A stretch of 64,000 nt of DNA from Perca fluviatilis (GCF_010015445.1 NC_053133.1:5434200-5498199); one strand, 5' to 3'; counted from the stretch's first letter, positions 22,560 to 35,016 are shown. Made by a program: numbers and translations. Notes: a model not told the origin generated them from the letters alone.

Positions 22560-23055
22560 CTTGGATGGGTGTGATTCCTGATGAGCTCAGTGAAAGGACC
22601 CAATAGACAGCTGGTCCAGTTTCTGATGAAAGCGAAGAAACTGAGTTGACAGCTGACAGCAGCAGAGAAAGGACCCCATTTAAAGATTGACAGACACAAA
22701 TTCTTATAGTAGTAGGAAACCTCAGGTGGACGGCCTGGGGGCAGAACCTCTCAGGAGGGCGACCAGGCCAATGGGCAGAGCCGATCTGGAGGGCATCCAG
22801 GGTGCTGGAAGACCTTTGAAGTACGGGCAGGAGGTTGTGACACATGGCCTGGAGGTCGGCAACGGAGACGGGCCCCCTCTGGAGGATGTAACTGATGACC
22901 CAGCTGTAGGTCCGGCCTATGGAGAGCCGAGCGGGAGGCCGGCGACAGGACAGCTGAGCTGGAGTCCACTGGCACCAGGGACCCAGGAACCTGTAAATGA
23001 TGCCACTGTTAAAGAAACAAGTCACACCTGTACTTTTACTGCCACCGCATGTCAA
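22560..23055 (-). other. GC-rich reading frame, unrecognised
   Basis: The minus-strand frame 23055-22432 is open for 207 codons, and 22730-22990 is clearly richer in G+C than its surroundings. A polypyrimidine tract and AG (TTGTTTCTTTAACAG, read on the minus strand) precede it near 23010, which would fit an acceptor. The protein (for example LQRGPVSVADLQAMCHNLLP) contains no motif I know. It could be an isolated host exon, a retrocopy or an unrecognised repeat. Part of the opposite strand is also open, which weakens the coding case. Confidence 0.25.
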
Positions 23056-23089
23056 AATGTCTGCTGTGACAACTGAACAGGGGAAAAAA

Positions 23090-23170
23090 GGGGAAAAGAA
23101 AAAAAAAAAAAAAAAAAAGGGGGGGTTAAAATTGGGGGGGGGTGTGGGTTTTTTTTTTTTGTTTTTTTAA
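23090..23170. other. Homopolymer-blurred stretch, probable sequence error
   Basis: Runs of G, A, then G, then T follow each other with hardly any complex sequence. The appearance is the same as at 59128-59400, where corruption of a known LINE can be inferred. Confidence 0.5.
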
Positions 23171-23929
23171 TTAATGCCAAAACACCACCCAGTCAAATTA
23201 TTCCATTCATCCTTGAACCATTTAGTCTTAGTTGCACTGAATGATTTCTCAGCCATCACAACATAGCTGACATATAAAGGTACAACATGTATGCTACAGG
23301 TTGGTTTCCTCCAGGATTCCTCCAGCAGCCTTGAGTTTTGACATTTAAAAAAAAAGGAAAAGGGGTATAGCAAACTGCTATTATGTAAGTATCCTTCGCA
23401 TGAAAAGGCCAAACTTTAACTTATTGCCTTTATTATGAATCAGTGGTGAGAGACCGCAGGCCCAGTCTGACATTTTGATGGAGACGTCCTGCCCCTGATA
23501 ACATGCAAATTCAAATGATGCTGCTGAGGCTACAGCACAGCTCATATATGTCTTTCTCTCTCTGTGTTCCTCCTCTCCACAGCTCTCTCTTCAGGGCAAT
23601 GGTGCGTGATGCTATCTATTACATTGCTCTGTGTATTTGCATTCCTGGTCGGTAGCCAGTGTTTTTAATAATGTCACAACAGATGATGTTCTGCTGCTGG
23701 GGTGTGTGTGTGTGTGGGGGGGAATAAGCGCTGCTGTCATCGAAAGGGGACGGCAGAGGAGGGGTGTACTGAATTTAAATGATGTCTTTATTCATGTGTG
23801 ACAGGAGTGGCGGGGAGTGATGTACAGTATGAGTGTTTGGAAGTATGCATCTGATGGCTTGAATAAGTCTGACTTTAAATTTAGCTTTGAAAAAGTTCAA
23901 CAATTGTGTTTTCCTTTACTCTGTGCCTT

Positions 23930-25170
23930 CATTGATTATCATTCAAAAATGTATTGCTGAATAAAGATAACGCTTGGTTCCTTGCTAGAGGCTCTGGAAG
24001 TAATTCCGATTGGACTGTTTTTAGACAACTCAGAAACAGATGCATATGTGGTGAGGAAAGCCAAATCTGACAAAATCTGTAAATCTGTAAAATCATAAAA
24101 AATGATAACTTCTCAACTCAGATCAAGGTCAACGACTGTTTGTTGTCTGACCATAAAGATATTAGTTTAGCGCTCAAAAAACATTTTGTAGCTGCTGGTC
24201 ACCTTTTTGAGAATGGGGGATTAGATCCATTTCTGATTATAGATGGATGGCAATGTATTATCTGTTCTTCACAGGCTTGCATTTACCCTTGATCATGTCT
24301 CCTCAAGTGTAGTTAAAGATGCTCTCTTTACTATCGATTCCAGGAAGTGTACTGAAGAGGACAATTTGGATCCCTTATTTTCTTAGGCTCTCAGCCCATA
24401 TCTCAGAGCAAATAACTCATATTTTCGATCTTTCAATATCCTCAGGTATAGTTCCTAGATTCTAGAAAATGTCTGTTCCCCTACATAAGAGAGGTGACAA
24501 GAACAATCTCAATAACTATAGACCAATATCCAAACTGCAATGTCTGTCAAAGGTCCTTGAACCTCTGATAACTGAGTTGAATGTGTTTCTGTCTAGAACT
24601 TCCATTTTGAGCCCTTTTCCGATCAGCTTTAGAGCAGGGCACAGTAGTATTACTGCTGTTAATTTGGTCGTGAATGACATTGTATCAGCTTTAGATAATA
24701 AAAAGCTCTGTGCAGCACATTTTGTGGATTTTACAAAGCATTTCACACCATAGATAATTTCCTGCTCTTGCAGAGACTATATAGTATTGGATTTTATTTT
24801 AACGCATATAACCCTATCAGACAGACAACAATCTGTTAAACTAGGAAGCTACAATTTAAGTTTAAGTTTTTATCAGTAACAAATGGTGTTCCGCTGGGCT
24901 CAATTTCAGGTCCATTCCTTTTCACTAACTACATCAATAATATGGTTTCGTCTTTGGTAAACTGTCATGCATATCTGTATGCGGATGACACAGTGCTATA
25001 TTATGTTGCTGAGTCTGTTCATCTGGCAATTGAAAATTTACAGCGTTCCTCTAACATTCTCAAAAAGGCTCTTAAAGACCTAGGACTTGTACTAAACGCT
25101 GATAAAACAACTATTTTCAAGAGCACGATTTCTCATCAACTTTTGGAAAGATGTTGTATTCATTGAATGT
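23930..25170 (+). pseudogene. LINE relic (CR1/L2-type), endonuclease-RT linker and RT
   Basis: Decayed but ordered blocks are visible. RDNAWFLARGSGSNSDW with FRQLRNRC near 23970-24050 is the region before the reverse transcriptase. KRGDKNNLNNYRPISKLQCL at about 24490-24550 is RT motif 1. SFRAGHSSITAVNLVVNDI follows, then FVDFTKHF in place of the first catalytic Asp block, then GVPLGSIS, and HAYLYADDTVLYY near 24965-25005 with the catalytic YADD. LVLNADKT follows. Many stops and frameshifts separate these, so it is an old copy. Confidence 0.75.
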
Positions 25171-26714
25171 AAAAACAGTGAACAGTTAAACAACTCAACA
25201 GTGAAAACAAGTATCCCTTAATACTTTTTCCTGTTGAACTTTTTGAATTCCCCTTCAGAACACGAGACAAAATAAGAATTTACTTGGAAAATGGAACATG
25301 CAAAATAATCGTTTTTCTCGATAGGTGACGAAATGGCGATCAAAATTTGATTTATTGCACAGCCCTATCATCAATATTTCTATGTCTAATGTGAAAGTGT
25401 AGGCATCCGTTTGCCACCTTAAATGTCAAAATTGTGTTAAAGCTTGTTCCACTGCCCCCAAGTGGCCAAGAACAATCAATTAGTGTACTAAGTGTTTATT
25501 ACAACCTCGGCTGACTTTGGTGAGAGCGGTGTAATCGTACCCAATAGAGCCGATGTCTGTAACAACAAAAAACTGGTTGCACTGTTCTATTGAGGACTAA
25601 AAGCCAAGCCACAATAGTCATTGAGGTAGATTAGCATAACGATACAAAGCAACAGGCCTGGCTTTGGCTGCTATTCAGTGCAAAACCATGACCTCCTATA
25701 ATTACAACAGGCAGGAAGCTTACAAAGAGGTTTTCAGGGTGTGTGTATGAGTGTGTGTCTGTGTGGATGCCCTTCACATAAGGGCATAAATGAAACGTGA
25801 AATAACAAAGTCTTATCATTGTCTAAAAATGTGATGAGTTTGTTTGATGGCCACAGCCTGACTAAATATCACAGGGAGGGAGGAGGCCTGGCTGGTGGAG
25901 GGGAGTTTGACTGCACAATGACATTAATAACAAGTATGAATGCATTAATAATTATAAATACTTGTATGTCTATAAATGTATATTTGGAAACCCGTGGATG
26001 GGGGGAATTTGTCATTCTGGGAATAGTCGTAGTTGATCAGTCAATCCTCTATATTGCACATTTTTATTGGCAATTTAAAGACTTATCCACAATAAGATGA
26101 GAAGATGGATATCAGATTTGGATGTGTTGGAAGATGTATTTGTTACTTTTGACAGAGTCAAGCTACATCTTTTCTTCTGCGTCAAGTTTTTTTGCAAAGT
26201 AGTGGTGACCCAAAATAGTCGACCCTGCCAATCTCACAGTCAAATCCTCACAGTGGTGGAACATGTGTATGAATGATTTGGGGATGTTGAATTTTTGACT
26301 TTAACTAGAATTTGTGGGTGATGTCACTGTGTCTATATTTCTGTACACTCTATGTTGAAAGTCCATCCTTTAAAGCCGTGTGAGCTGGCCTCAGACTGAT
26401 GTGGTTCGTACATTGGCCGGGGCTGGATTAGAGGTGAGGGGTGATGCAGTACAACTCCTTCGATCAGTGTAATTGCTCAGGAAGCTATCTTCAGCCCAGG
26501 GGGAAAAACACATTAGGTTTCTGTCTTTGTTGGTAGACTAAAGCCACTGTAGCCCCTCCATAGGGGTGAGGAGCTCTTTGAAGCCTCCTGCCTGGTAGAA
26601 TTACATTGTCACATCCTTGGGACAAGACTTTGATCACAGGTCTTTAGAATGTCTAGGTGTGTGTGTTGTACAGTACAAGTTTGTGTTACATCACATATTA
26701 TGTGTGTATGTGTG
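25171..26714. other. Non-coding, no gene recognised
   Basis: No coding or RNA gene seen. The short motif GCCCCCAAGTGGCC near 25452 resembles CCCCCCAGTGGCC at 42216 and may be a common repeat scrap. Confidence 0.4.

Positions 26715-26716
<2 letters not shown>

Positions 26717-26772
<56 letters not shown>
26717..26772. repeat. (GT)n microsatellite
   Basis: About 28 GT units. Confidence 0.97.
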
Positions 26773-26776
<4 letters not shown>

Positions 26777-27679
26777 ATACCAAGGTTATAAAAGTACATC
26801 TGAAAAGGGCGCACAAGGACGCTAACCTAGCTTACCTTATCAAGGTAAAGGAGAACGCAAAGCCCCCTTTCCCCAAAACAGAACTTAACCCCGGTACAGG
26901 GCATGGATGTATGGGTACAGGACCAGGCAGCATGACGGAGACAACCGCAGGACAGAGAACACTACAGGCGGGCTTTCACCAGCGACCCGATAGCTGCTGG
27001 TTAGTGAATATGCAGGAACACTAAAAGCAGGAGGAAGTGTGGGTTAATATGTGTATTGATACTGGGATGTCTACACAACTGTGTGAGTCGATTGACTTCA
27101 ACACGTTTGCCACTTTACTTGAACCAAAGTTCAAAACACCTGTTCATGTCTGTCTTCTTTAGCCTGTTAGCCTATTTAGGTTTTTTCCTGGAACATGTCA
27201 CTTACACATTTTGCACTTACTGCGGCGTCTTGTGTAGACTGTTAACATATTTGTGCTCATCATCATATGTACATTTTATGTACTGGTGTTATTGTTGTAT
27301 ACATTGTGAATACATATTTTCTAAAAAAAATATGTTGTTTCCCTTAACATTTTTGTTATATATAATAATGTATTAATCAGTAATATGATTTGAGGGATTA
27401 TAAGTATAATGATATAGCTTAATAGATAATTGAGTTAAATAATGTAACTGTATCGGCCCAGCCTATACAGTATATCAGCCAAAGTTAACTTCTCAGTTCC
27501 AATATATTGCATTGGTTTATATTTTTGTTCATAAGTAACAAAACATGTCAGTACACAAATGCCAAAGATATGTTTTGGTCATTAAGAGAGTGATGCCATT
27601 CCATTAGTCCACCAGAGAGCACACTATACATATCTTGGTCACAATAAACAGAGTAACCTATTTAAAATGTTTGTTCATG

Positions 27680-27681
<2 letters not shown>
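26773..27681. other. Non-coding, no gene recognised
   Basis: The 27056-27376 frame is a low-complexity, T-rich translation with no domain. No repeat family was identified. Confidence 0.4.

Positions 27682-27751
<70 letters not shown>
27682..27751. repeat. (AT)n microsatellite
   Basis: About 35 uninterrupted TA units. Confidence 0.97.
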
Positions 27752-27755
<4 letters not shown>

Positions 27756-27764
27756 GGTTGAATG

Positions 27765-27965
27765 GCTGATGAGGGGTCTATACTCAGGTATAAATGGCGA
27801 GGCATGAACCGTCTGATGGATGGTTGCCTCCGCCGAACTGTATCAATGATCCGCCATGTGTATAATTTGACAGTATGTTTAACAAAAAGACATGCTGGCT
27901 ATCCAGCCATGTCACTGTCCCCAAAACAATATAAAGATTTTCACGAACAATTATCCGCCATGTGT
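27765..27965 (+). repeat. Second copy of the hairpin-element interior
   Basis: 27785-27830 (AGGTATAAATGGCGAGGC, then GAACCGTC) matches the hairpin arm and loop at 18020-18060. 27868-27960 (ATTTGACAGTATGTTTAAC, then CTATCCAGCCATGTCA) matches 18484-18592. The second hairpin arm and the material between the two blocks are missing. A short frame MSLSPKQYKDF is conserved in both copies. Confidence 0.65.
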
Positions 27966-28183
27966 ACTGTCAGCTGTAGACACCAAACAAAAACAGCAGT
28001 ATTAATTGTTTCTGTAAATGCCCCACTTGGCGACACGTCACCTTCAAGTGTGTGCGAGTTATGACATCTGACCATGTGGAGGAAAGGAGGAAACAGTGTT
28101 GTTGTTGATTTATTTTAACTAGGGCTGTACCAGAATTTTCCAAATCGACTACAGCTGCCAGGTTTTACCGAAAATGTTTACCG

Positions 28184-28392
28184 ACGGCGACCTGCATGGC
28201 TCAGTTGGTAGAGCGGGTGCCCATATACAGAGGTTTACTCCTCGACTCAGCGGACCCGGGTTCGACTCCGACCTGCAGCCCTTTGCTGCATGTCATTCCC
28301 CCCCCCTCTCCCCTTTAATGTCTTCAGCTGTCCTGTCAAATAAAGGCCTATAAATGTCCAAAAAAAATTTCTTTAAAAAAAAAAAAAATTAC
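28184..28392 (+). mobile_element. tRNA-derived SINE
   Basis: The head contains TGGCTCAGTTGGTAGAGC, a near-perfect RNA polymerase III A box, and GGGTTCGACTCC, a B box, 60 bases apart. The wide spacing (a tRNA with an insertion in the anticodon region) is typical of a common fish SINE. A tRNA-unrelated body (TTTGCTGCATGTCATTCCCC, then TCAAATAAAGGCC) and an A-rich tail ending near 28390 follow. The acceptor stem does not pair, so it is not a functional tRNA gene. Confidence 0.85.
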
Positions 28393-29655
28393 CAAAACTT
28401 TTCTGAAGGCATCTCATATCATGATGCACTTTTCAACATTTCATCTTTTCTGTATGTTAGAAACCTCGGCAATATCTCACCTGAAGGAATTGTATGCGAT
28501 GTACATTGCAACTACAATACTGGAGAGACTTATTTATAGTCTGTCATAGTTATAGTATATCATTATCACACATATTGTGTACAATATCCCGTATGTTCAG
28601 GGCAGGAAATATGAGAAGAGAGTGAGTCAGTGGGTATATGGGCCTCGGTCTTTTTTTTAATAACCCATCAAACAAGTGCAGCCTTATGAAAGAAATGTCT
28701 GCATCTAAAGATCCACTCCTCGACTTCATCTACAGAGAAATATTAAAGTGTGATACATACTTCACTGTCTGTCAAGTCATCACTTTGATATATTCACATT
28801 GGCACAATGCTTGCTAGTTAAATTCCTATTCTAACGGTCTAGTCACCACCTTCACCGTCATCATCCCACCAATGTCCCTCCTCAGAAATTATCCCTGTCG
28901 GCCAAGGACATGTGGCTGAGCCAGTTAGGCTAAATCCAAATCAATTCCTCTCCGATGGCAGTAGAAAAGTACCAAATCGAGTTAATGCTCGGCTAATACG
29001 ATCAGCCTGTGGGTGGGGAGAGGATGACTGTGCCATCATGTCTTCCCTGATTTCATTTCGCCAAGCAGGCGGACGGGCAGGCCTGCTCAGTGGGCTTGGT
29101 GCTGGAGGGATGCCCACTGCCACCAGGCATGGCTGGATGAGCTTAGCGCCAAATACCATGGCTGTCAAAGGTTTCACAGGAGAAAACACTGGGCCAAAAC
29201 CCTGGGCTGGAGGGATAGAAAAAGAAAGAGATGAAGTGAGGCAGAGAAAGTTTGAAGATGGGAAAACAAAAAGGCAGAATAACAGCTAAAGGAAAATTCT
29301 GGATAATGAAGCAGTACATATTTGAGCTAAGAACCACAACTCTTCACTTAGAGTTTAGTTCTCTGGTATTAGAGAGTACCAGAGCAATTATCCTCTAACG
29401 GTAATAATTCACCGTTGGCATTAAAGTCAAAAACCTCACAGTGTTCAAAGAGCATCTATAAGAGGGCTTTCATGATGGCATAAGGCACCTATTATTGGAT
29501 GATAGGATTGTTTTAGCAAGCTGATCACTTAGTCAAACGACAACTTGCATCTTATTTTTGTAGGTTTGGCCATTGTACCTGTCAGTTATGATAACACTTA
29601 AAGTAATTGTGTCTGTCTGGGATTGGACAAGAAACTCTTTGGAAGCAACCATTTA
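28393..29655. other. Non-coding; possible conserved element near 28880-29170
   Basis: No gene was recognised. 28880-29170 is moderately GC-rich, free of repeats, and open on both strands without domain similarity. It could be regulatory, but only alignment with other fish could show that. Confidence 0.3.
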
Positions 29656-29664
29656 TCCACATCT

Positions 29665-30098
29665 TAGTCTACATCCACAAAGTTCCACTTCTGGGATTGT
29701 TCCAGGGCCGCTGGAAATTCTGCCAGATATCTCTCTGTCCGTCACCTTCCTCTTTCTTTGTGTTGGCGTTCTAACCTCAGGTGGATTTTTGAGGACTGTG
29801 GTTAACTGCTCCTCAGATCTCTGCAGGGTAAATCCAGACAGCTAGCTAGACTATCTGTCCAATCTGAGTTTTCAGTTGCACGACTAAAACAACTTTTGAA
29901 CATACACGTTCCACCAAAACAAGTTCCTTCCTGAGGCTATTTTGCAGAGGCACCATTGCTCCGTCCTTAGCACCACCCAAGACGATTGTGATTGGTTTAA
30001 AGAAATGCCAATAAACCAGAGCACGTTTTTCTCTTATCCAAAAATGATGTGTGGACTAGACAGACCTTCCTAGAGGAGGGTCTGGCAATGTGAGACTA
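29665..30098 (+). mobile_element. 434-bp MITE with 9-bp TSD
   Basis: TAGTCTACATCC at the left and, read inward, TAGTCTCACATTGCC at the right are the ends. TCCACATCT occurs at 29656-29664 and 30099-30107, a perfect 9-bp duplication. The interior (TTCCTCTTTCTTTGTGTT, CTGCTCCTCAGATCTCTGCA) is shared with 61530-61916. Confidence 0.85.
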
Positions 30099-30107
30099 TC
30101 CACATCT

Positions 30108-31049
30108 TAATCCCTTTATTTAAATATAAAACAAAAAATATCAAAAATAAGATTGTAAAATAAGTTATAATAAACTGGAATAATTGGTTCCACTTAACAC
30201 TATTTTGCACTGGACGTGTCTGCGCTGCATTCCAGAGGCGCTGCGGCCCCCCGCAAGCAATCACGGCCATTCAAGTCAATGCTTGATAATCCACCATAGC
30301 ACGTCCCAGAAGGGTGGGAAGCATGGAGTTTAATTACACGAGTGTTAGGAGTGGAAGGTAGATACTAGGTTAATAAACACCGGATTGTTCTGTAAAGTCC
30401 TTGTAGAAACAATAAAATCTGCGAATCAGGCAGCAAGACTCAACGCTTCTGAAACACTCCCGGTGTGATATGGCGCGTGACGGAGGACGTAACAAAACCG
30501 GAACCCAGCTTGAACGCAGCACAGACAACCGTGGAAAATCGGGGTTAGTGGCGGCTCTACAGATGGCACTGTCAGTCAGTCTGAATTGTAATCACGTTGA
30601 TACTTTTACTTTTCATCTAGCACTGTAAATGTTGATGTGTCAAATACTGTGCTCATGGCCACAGTTCATTTAGTGCTTTGTAAATTTTCTGATCGCAGTT
30701 CAGTGAAAACCACATATCTTGTTTGTTTTGATGATTCTCAAGTAAGAATTTAGAAATGATCCTACATTTTTGTTAAATTAAAAACACACAAAAAAAAACT
30801 ATTGAATAATCTAGGAATTTTATTATTGGAGATGCATGGTTTTCATTGGTCAGCACTGCTACCAAAAGCCAGAGTTCTTTTAAAATTCTGTAGAGAATCA
30901 GCTTCTTTATTTTTCTCCTTAGTTGGTTCCAAAAATATCACATTTTGGTTGAGGAGGTTGTCCCTTTGTACAGTGTCACTGACTTTAAAAGTCATTTCCA
31001 ACTATCAAAAGGAAGCTAATGGCTAGCCGGCTCATTGGCTTATTGAACA
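30108..31049. other. Non-coding, no gene recognised
   Basis: No coding, RNA or repeat feature could be supported. Confidence 0.4.
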
Positions 31050-31870
31050 GGTTCAAGAGTAAAATATGCTTAATGTGACACTCGATGGCCAGCTAACATG
31101 GGAGACAGTGGTGAAATTGTTCAGAAAATAGGTAAGGGAAATCACGTATTAGAGATGTTCCCATTTTCGTACCCCTGTTGCTAGAGTGTTGGTGACAGAG
31201 GCACTAGTTTTATTTCACCTTGATTACTTCTCACCAGTCTGGTCGGGTGCAGCAAAAAAGATGTCTAAGCTCAAAATAGCTCCAAATAAGGTAACAAAAC
31301 TGCACTGGCCTGTCCATCAGATTGACAGTGTGCATGGCTCAGAGTAGACAAGAGGTTGACATGCAACCTTATGATTTGTTTAGGAATATCTGTTTTAGTA
31401 AACAGCCAATTTGTCTTTACAAAGTGTAGCACACAGCAGGCTGCTAAGGGTTATCTAGTCAAGCAAAAAGCCCGGACTGATCCAGTGTGCAGGTCTGTGA
31501 TGTTTAGAGCCATCACAATGTGGAATAGCCTGCCAACTATCACAGTGGAGGCACCTAGGAAGTCCAGTTTTAAAAGACTACTTAGAAAACACTTCAACAA
31601 CTTAACATTATTTCATGTTAAGTTGTAATTACTGGGATGTGATGTAATTTTTCTTGACACTAATTTACGAAACATGTACAGTACATACACAGTGACATTC
31701 TTTTACTTGCACTATATGTCTTGTTTTAAATGTATGTCAAGATAGCATATTTTGGTATTTTGAATATATATACATATGTCATGATTGCTGTATGTGGACC
31801 CCAGGAGGAGTAGCTGCTACCTTGTTGCTGCTAATAGGGATCTGAATAAAGGAAAGAATAAAGGACTTGT
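31050..31870 (+). pseudogene. LINE 3' end (RT C-terminal region and 3' UTR)
   Basis: The scraps LNVTLDGQLTWE (31065) and FRAITMWNSLPTITVEAPRK (about 31503-31565), then SSFKRLLRKHFNN, correspond to the region after the reverse transcriptase in CR1/L2-like LINEs. The 3' UTR ends with GTGGACCCCAGGAGGAGTAG, then CTAATAGGGATCTGAATAAA (31796-31852), a recognisable fish LINE 3' terminus. The 5' part is lost. Confidence 0.7.
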
Positions 31871-31929
31871 GGAGGTAGGTATATCTAAAGCATTACAAGC
31901 ATTATCACTGATATTTGCATGCCAATTTG

Positions 31930-34407
31930 ATCATCATCTCTTCTTTGCTAGCCAGGACCACAATGGGACCATCAACAGACAGAAAGTTACCAGCATCCAA
32001 AGGTGTTCTGGCCTGTCTGGGACTCCATCCAACTGGTAGTCATATAGGGGTGTGGCAGACAGATTCAACATCTCAAAATCTACCACGTCAACACATCTCC
32101 ATCACTTTTGTTCCCTGGTCAATACACATGTATCCCATCACATTCCTTGGCCCACAGGTAAAGCACTTCACACATCTCAGTTACATTTTCAAAGGATTTC
32201 CATGTAAAGTCTGTGCTGTCGATGACATTACCATCGTCAAACCACATTGCAACAATCCCATAGGCTATTACAACAGGAAACAATTCTATTCCGTCGTCCT
32301 TACCGGATTCTGTGACAGCGAACAAGCTTCTGTCATGTAAATGTAGGGCATGGTATGATCCAAGACATTTCGCACAACAGATGTTGCATGGCTACTGGAA
32401 GAAGATCCCCATGCCCTGCTCCCAGATGGAATGCATATTACTGCTCAGGGTTCGAAATGACTTAGGACTCTTGGGGGGTCCCCTAAAATGTAATTATAAA
32501 AAATACTGAAGACTACCTTGCTACACTATATACTGCAGGCAAAATTATATTGACATATTTTGAAGGTGGGATAATGGTATTGGGATGTTTTTCATGGTTT
32601 TGGCTAGTCCCAGTATTGTAGTGGTGTCTGGAGAAGTGGATTGGCTATAATCTAACAGGTAACCCTGTAATTCTGGAGCAACAAAGTTACAGCACTTTAT
32701 ATAAATCCCTGACATGACAAAGTGGATAACAGGTCATTCTTTCCTTGAGCAAGGAAGTTAACTAAGTTACCTAAATCCACCAGGTGTACTCATTATGGCA
32801 GCACCATGCACCTTCAAAGGGTTTGATCAAATACAAATGGCATTTCTCATCCCTTATGTTAATGGAATTGGTAAAACAACTAGCCGCTGGATTGAATAAT
32901 AATGATGTCTATAAAGACTGTACCTACATTAGATGGTTTACTTTGTTTTAAAGTAGTCAATCTATAACCTGAACTAAAATCTTTAGGGACATGTTTAAAA
33001 AAAAAAAAGTAAGATATTCTAACATGACTGAAAGCCATTAAAATGACAATAATCCAATAGTAACCACATTATTCAAAATCAACATGTTAAGTGACCAGGC
33101 ACATATTGTATTTATTTGTTAACAACTTCATCAGGTTAGTGTTAACTGGGGTTGGAGAGAAGACCTACAGAACAGTAGCTCTCCAGGATCAGGACTGGGC
33201 CTAAGCTGAGCTTGATTTGGCTGGGCTGGGCTGGGCTGCTGTGAGCTGGCCTTTTTAACTGTATTCTATAGTGCAAAATATTGTTTTAATTACTATTATT
33301 ATGGTAAAACATTTGGCTATATTAAATTAATTTTAATGAAGACACCTGTGGACAATTGACCAATATATCTACAATTTCACCCAACAACAGCCATGGTATA
33401 ACAAAGGCACAATTTACCCTTGAAAAAGTCGGTGATCTTTCTTTTTCCTCTTTCTCTCTCCATGATGCAGGATTCTAAATTAAGAAAAATAATATTAGCT
33501 TCCTAGATAGCTTACCAAGCGCTCATGTACACTCGTTCATGCTCAAATTACATTCACTTTAATCAACTCACAGACTTGAATTAAGTCCTCGCTATCTTTC
33601 GTAATCACTGACTGGACAATTAGGTTGTTATGCTAGCTTTGAATAACTAGTCTAACTGCTATATGTCTGCTGTTAGTTGGCAGATTATTTGGCTTCATAA
33701 CTATGCTTCATACACATACAGCTAGCAAGAAACGTTGACAAACGCACTCTTCTAATCATTACGTTACAATGGGTATCTAAGTTAGTTAATGCAACTTTTG
33801 ATATAGGAACACCAACTCCAAATATTTTACTATAATAAGCAATTATTATGGAGATATAAACATAATCGAAGCACTTACAGGATTTTCATTAGGGATTTCA
33901 CTCTTTGTGAGGCTTCGTTTTTGCCGTGTTCAACAATAACATGATGGTTCGCGCCATAGACTGTACTGTATGCCGGAGGACCACAACAACAATCTGTGAT
34001 GCTATTAGCTGCCCTGATTGCTGCCCAATCGCGCTAGGAAATAAATAAATTATTGTTATAAATATAAAACGTCACTAAAGACCTATAATTTTCACAATCA
34101 TTTTTAATGTTAAAAATATTTGTCGGGGACCCCCCAAAATCTAAAAATAAATTCTTATAGGGGGTCCCTAATGACTTATGGGGGGTCCGGGACCCCCCAG
34201 ACCCCCCTCATTTCGAACCCTGTTACTGCTGATTCAGCGTATTCTCTGTCGCTACACCTGATGAAGCCCTACAGGGGTAATGGGCACTTAACCTCCAGGC
34301 AGAGGCGCTTTAATGGAAAGCTTAATGCAGCTTGTGTGGCCATTGAGCATCCTTTTGGTATCCTGAAGTCCATGTTCAGGAGGCTCAAGTGTCCGCACAT
34401 GAAATAA
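31930..34407 (+). pseudogene. HARBI1-like transposase, split by a hAT insertion
   Basis: The left part (to 32445) contains FKGFPCKVCAVDDITIVKPH (family: GAIDGTHI, first catalytic Asp), YYNRKQFYSVVLTGFCDS (second block), and after a stop LLEEDPHALLPDGMHIT in other frames. The right part (34231-34407) reads DSAYSLSLHLMKPYRGNGHL, then RRFNGKLNAACVAIEHPFG and LKSMFRRLKC, with the third acidic residue in EHPFG. With one copy of the 8-bp duplication the two parts are in frame across the insertion site. Several stops in the left part show it was already dying or died since. Confidence 0.75.
32446..34222. mobile_element. 1777-bp non-autonomous hAT element
   Basis: CAGGGTTCGAAATGA at 32446-32460 is perfectly inverted at 34208-34222. 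TTACTGCT flanks it at 32438-32445 and 34223-34230, an exact 8-bp duplication. Just inside the ends are G/C-rich repeats (GGGGGGTCCCC; GGGGGGTCCGGGACCCCCC). The interior is AT-rich and codes for nothing recognisable, so it depends on an outside transposase. Confidence 0.92.
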
Positions 34408-34639
34408 GTGTCAAATAGTAGTGCAGCAGTCACACACTGTTGCATTCTACACATTTGTTTTGGATTCAGGTGACCAACTTGATGAAGATGAGCAGGGTTT
34501 TCCTCATTGACTCAGAGAGGACATCCACAGCACGACAACCAAGAAGCATTTTGCAGCCCTTTTTTTCTCTTTCCTTTACATTTTTTTTAGCTGGTGTGCA
34601 GTATGTAACAGTGTGATGATAAGGCTCTAAAGAGGCTTG

Positions 34640-34933
34640 CAGCGTCATAGCAGTTTTTACGGTACACCGTGGTATGAAGATTTGACGGTTATCATACTGT
34701 GTACATAGGCTTATCTATGATGTTGAATAAAATATATTTGTTTTCAAAAGGGCGACTTTTACACATACTTCCATTAAAAACTTAACTTAATAAAATGTTT
34801 AGTTTTAATTATAATTAGACATTTGTTCAACCAAATAAACCCTACAGCTTTCATTTCTCACTGATCAATACCGTATACATGAACTTTTCTGACAGTTATC
34901 GCACTTTGAAAATCTTATACCGTTGCAACCCTA
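34640..34933. mobile_element. Probable hAT-type MITE remnant
   Basis: It ends with ATACCGTTGCAACCCTA (34918-34933); the other side has a matching but decayed TACGGTACACCGTGG near 34659. Interior GTTATCATACTGTG and CAGTTATCGCAC resemble inverted subterminal motifs. No target duplication was resolved. Confidence 0.4.
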
Positions 34934-34970
34934 AAGGCCTTTTTATAGTTGTGCGTCGAATTGACAGCGC

Positions 34971-35016
34971 AGGGTCCGGTGTAGACGCAGATCCCTCTGC
35001 GTCTACGCCGGACCCT
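34971..35016. repeat. Hairpin with 21-bp arms
   Basis: 34971-34991 pairs with 34996-35016 with a single mismatch around a TCCC loop. It sits just inside a GTTGTGCGTCGAATTGAC motif that looks like the subterminal part of a Harbinger-like MITE, whose other end was not found. Confidence 0.85.

Noticed and set aside
22432..23055. Toxin, defence or secondary-metabolism system
   Set aside because: Nothing in this frame or elsewhere in the window resembles such systems; the genome type and contents are those of a vertebrate repeat-rich region.
28184..28280. Functional tRNA gene
   Set aside because: A and B boxes are good, but their spacing is too wide, the acceptor stem does not pair, and a SINE body with A-rich tail follows.
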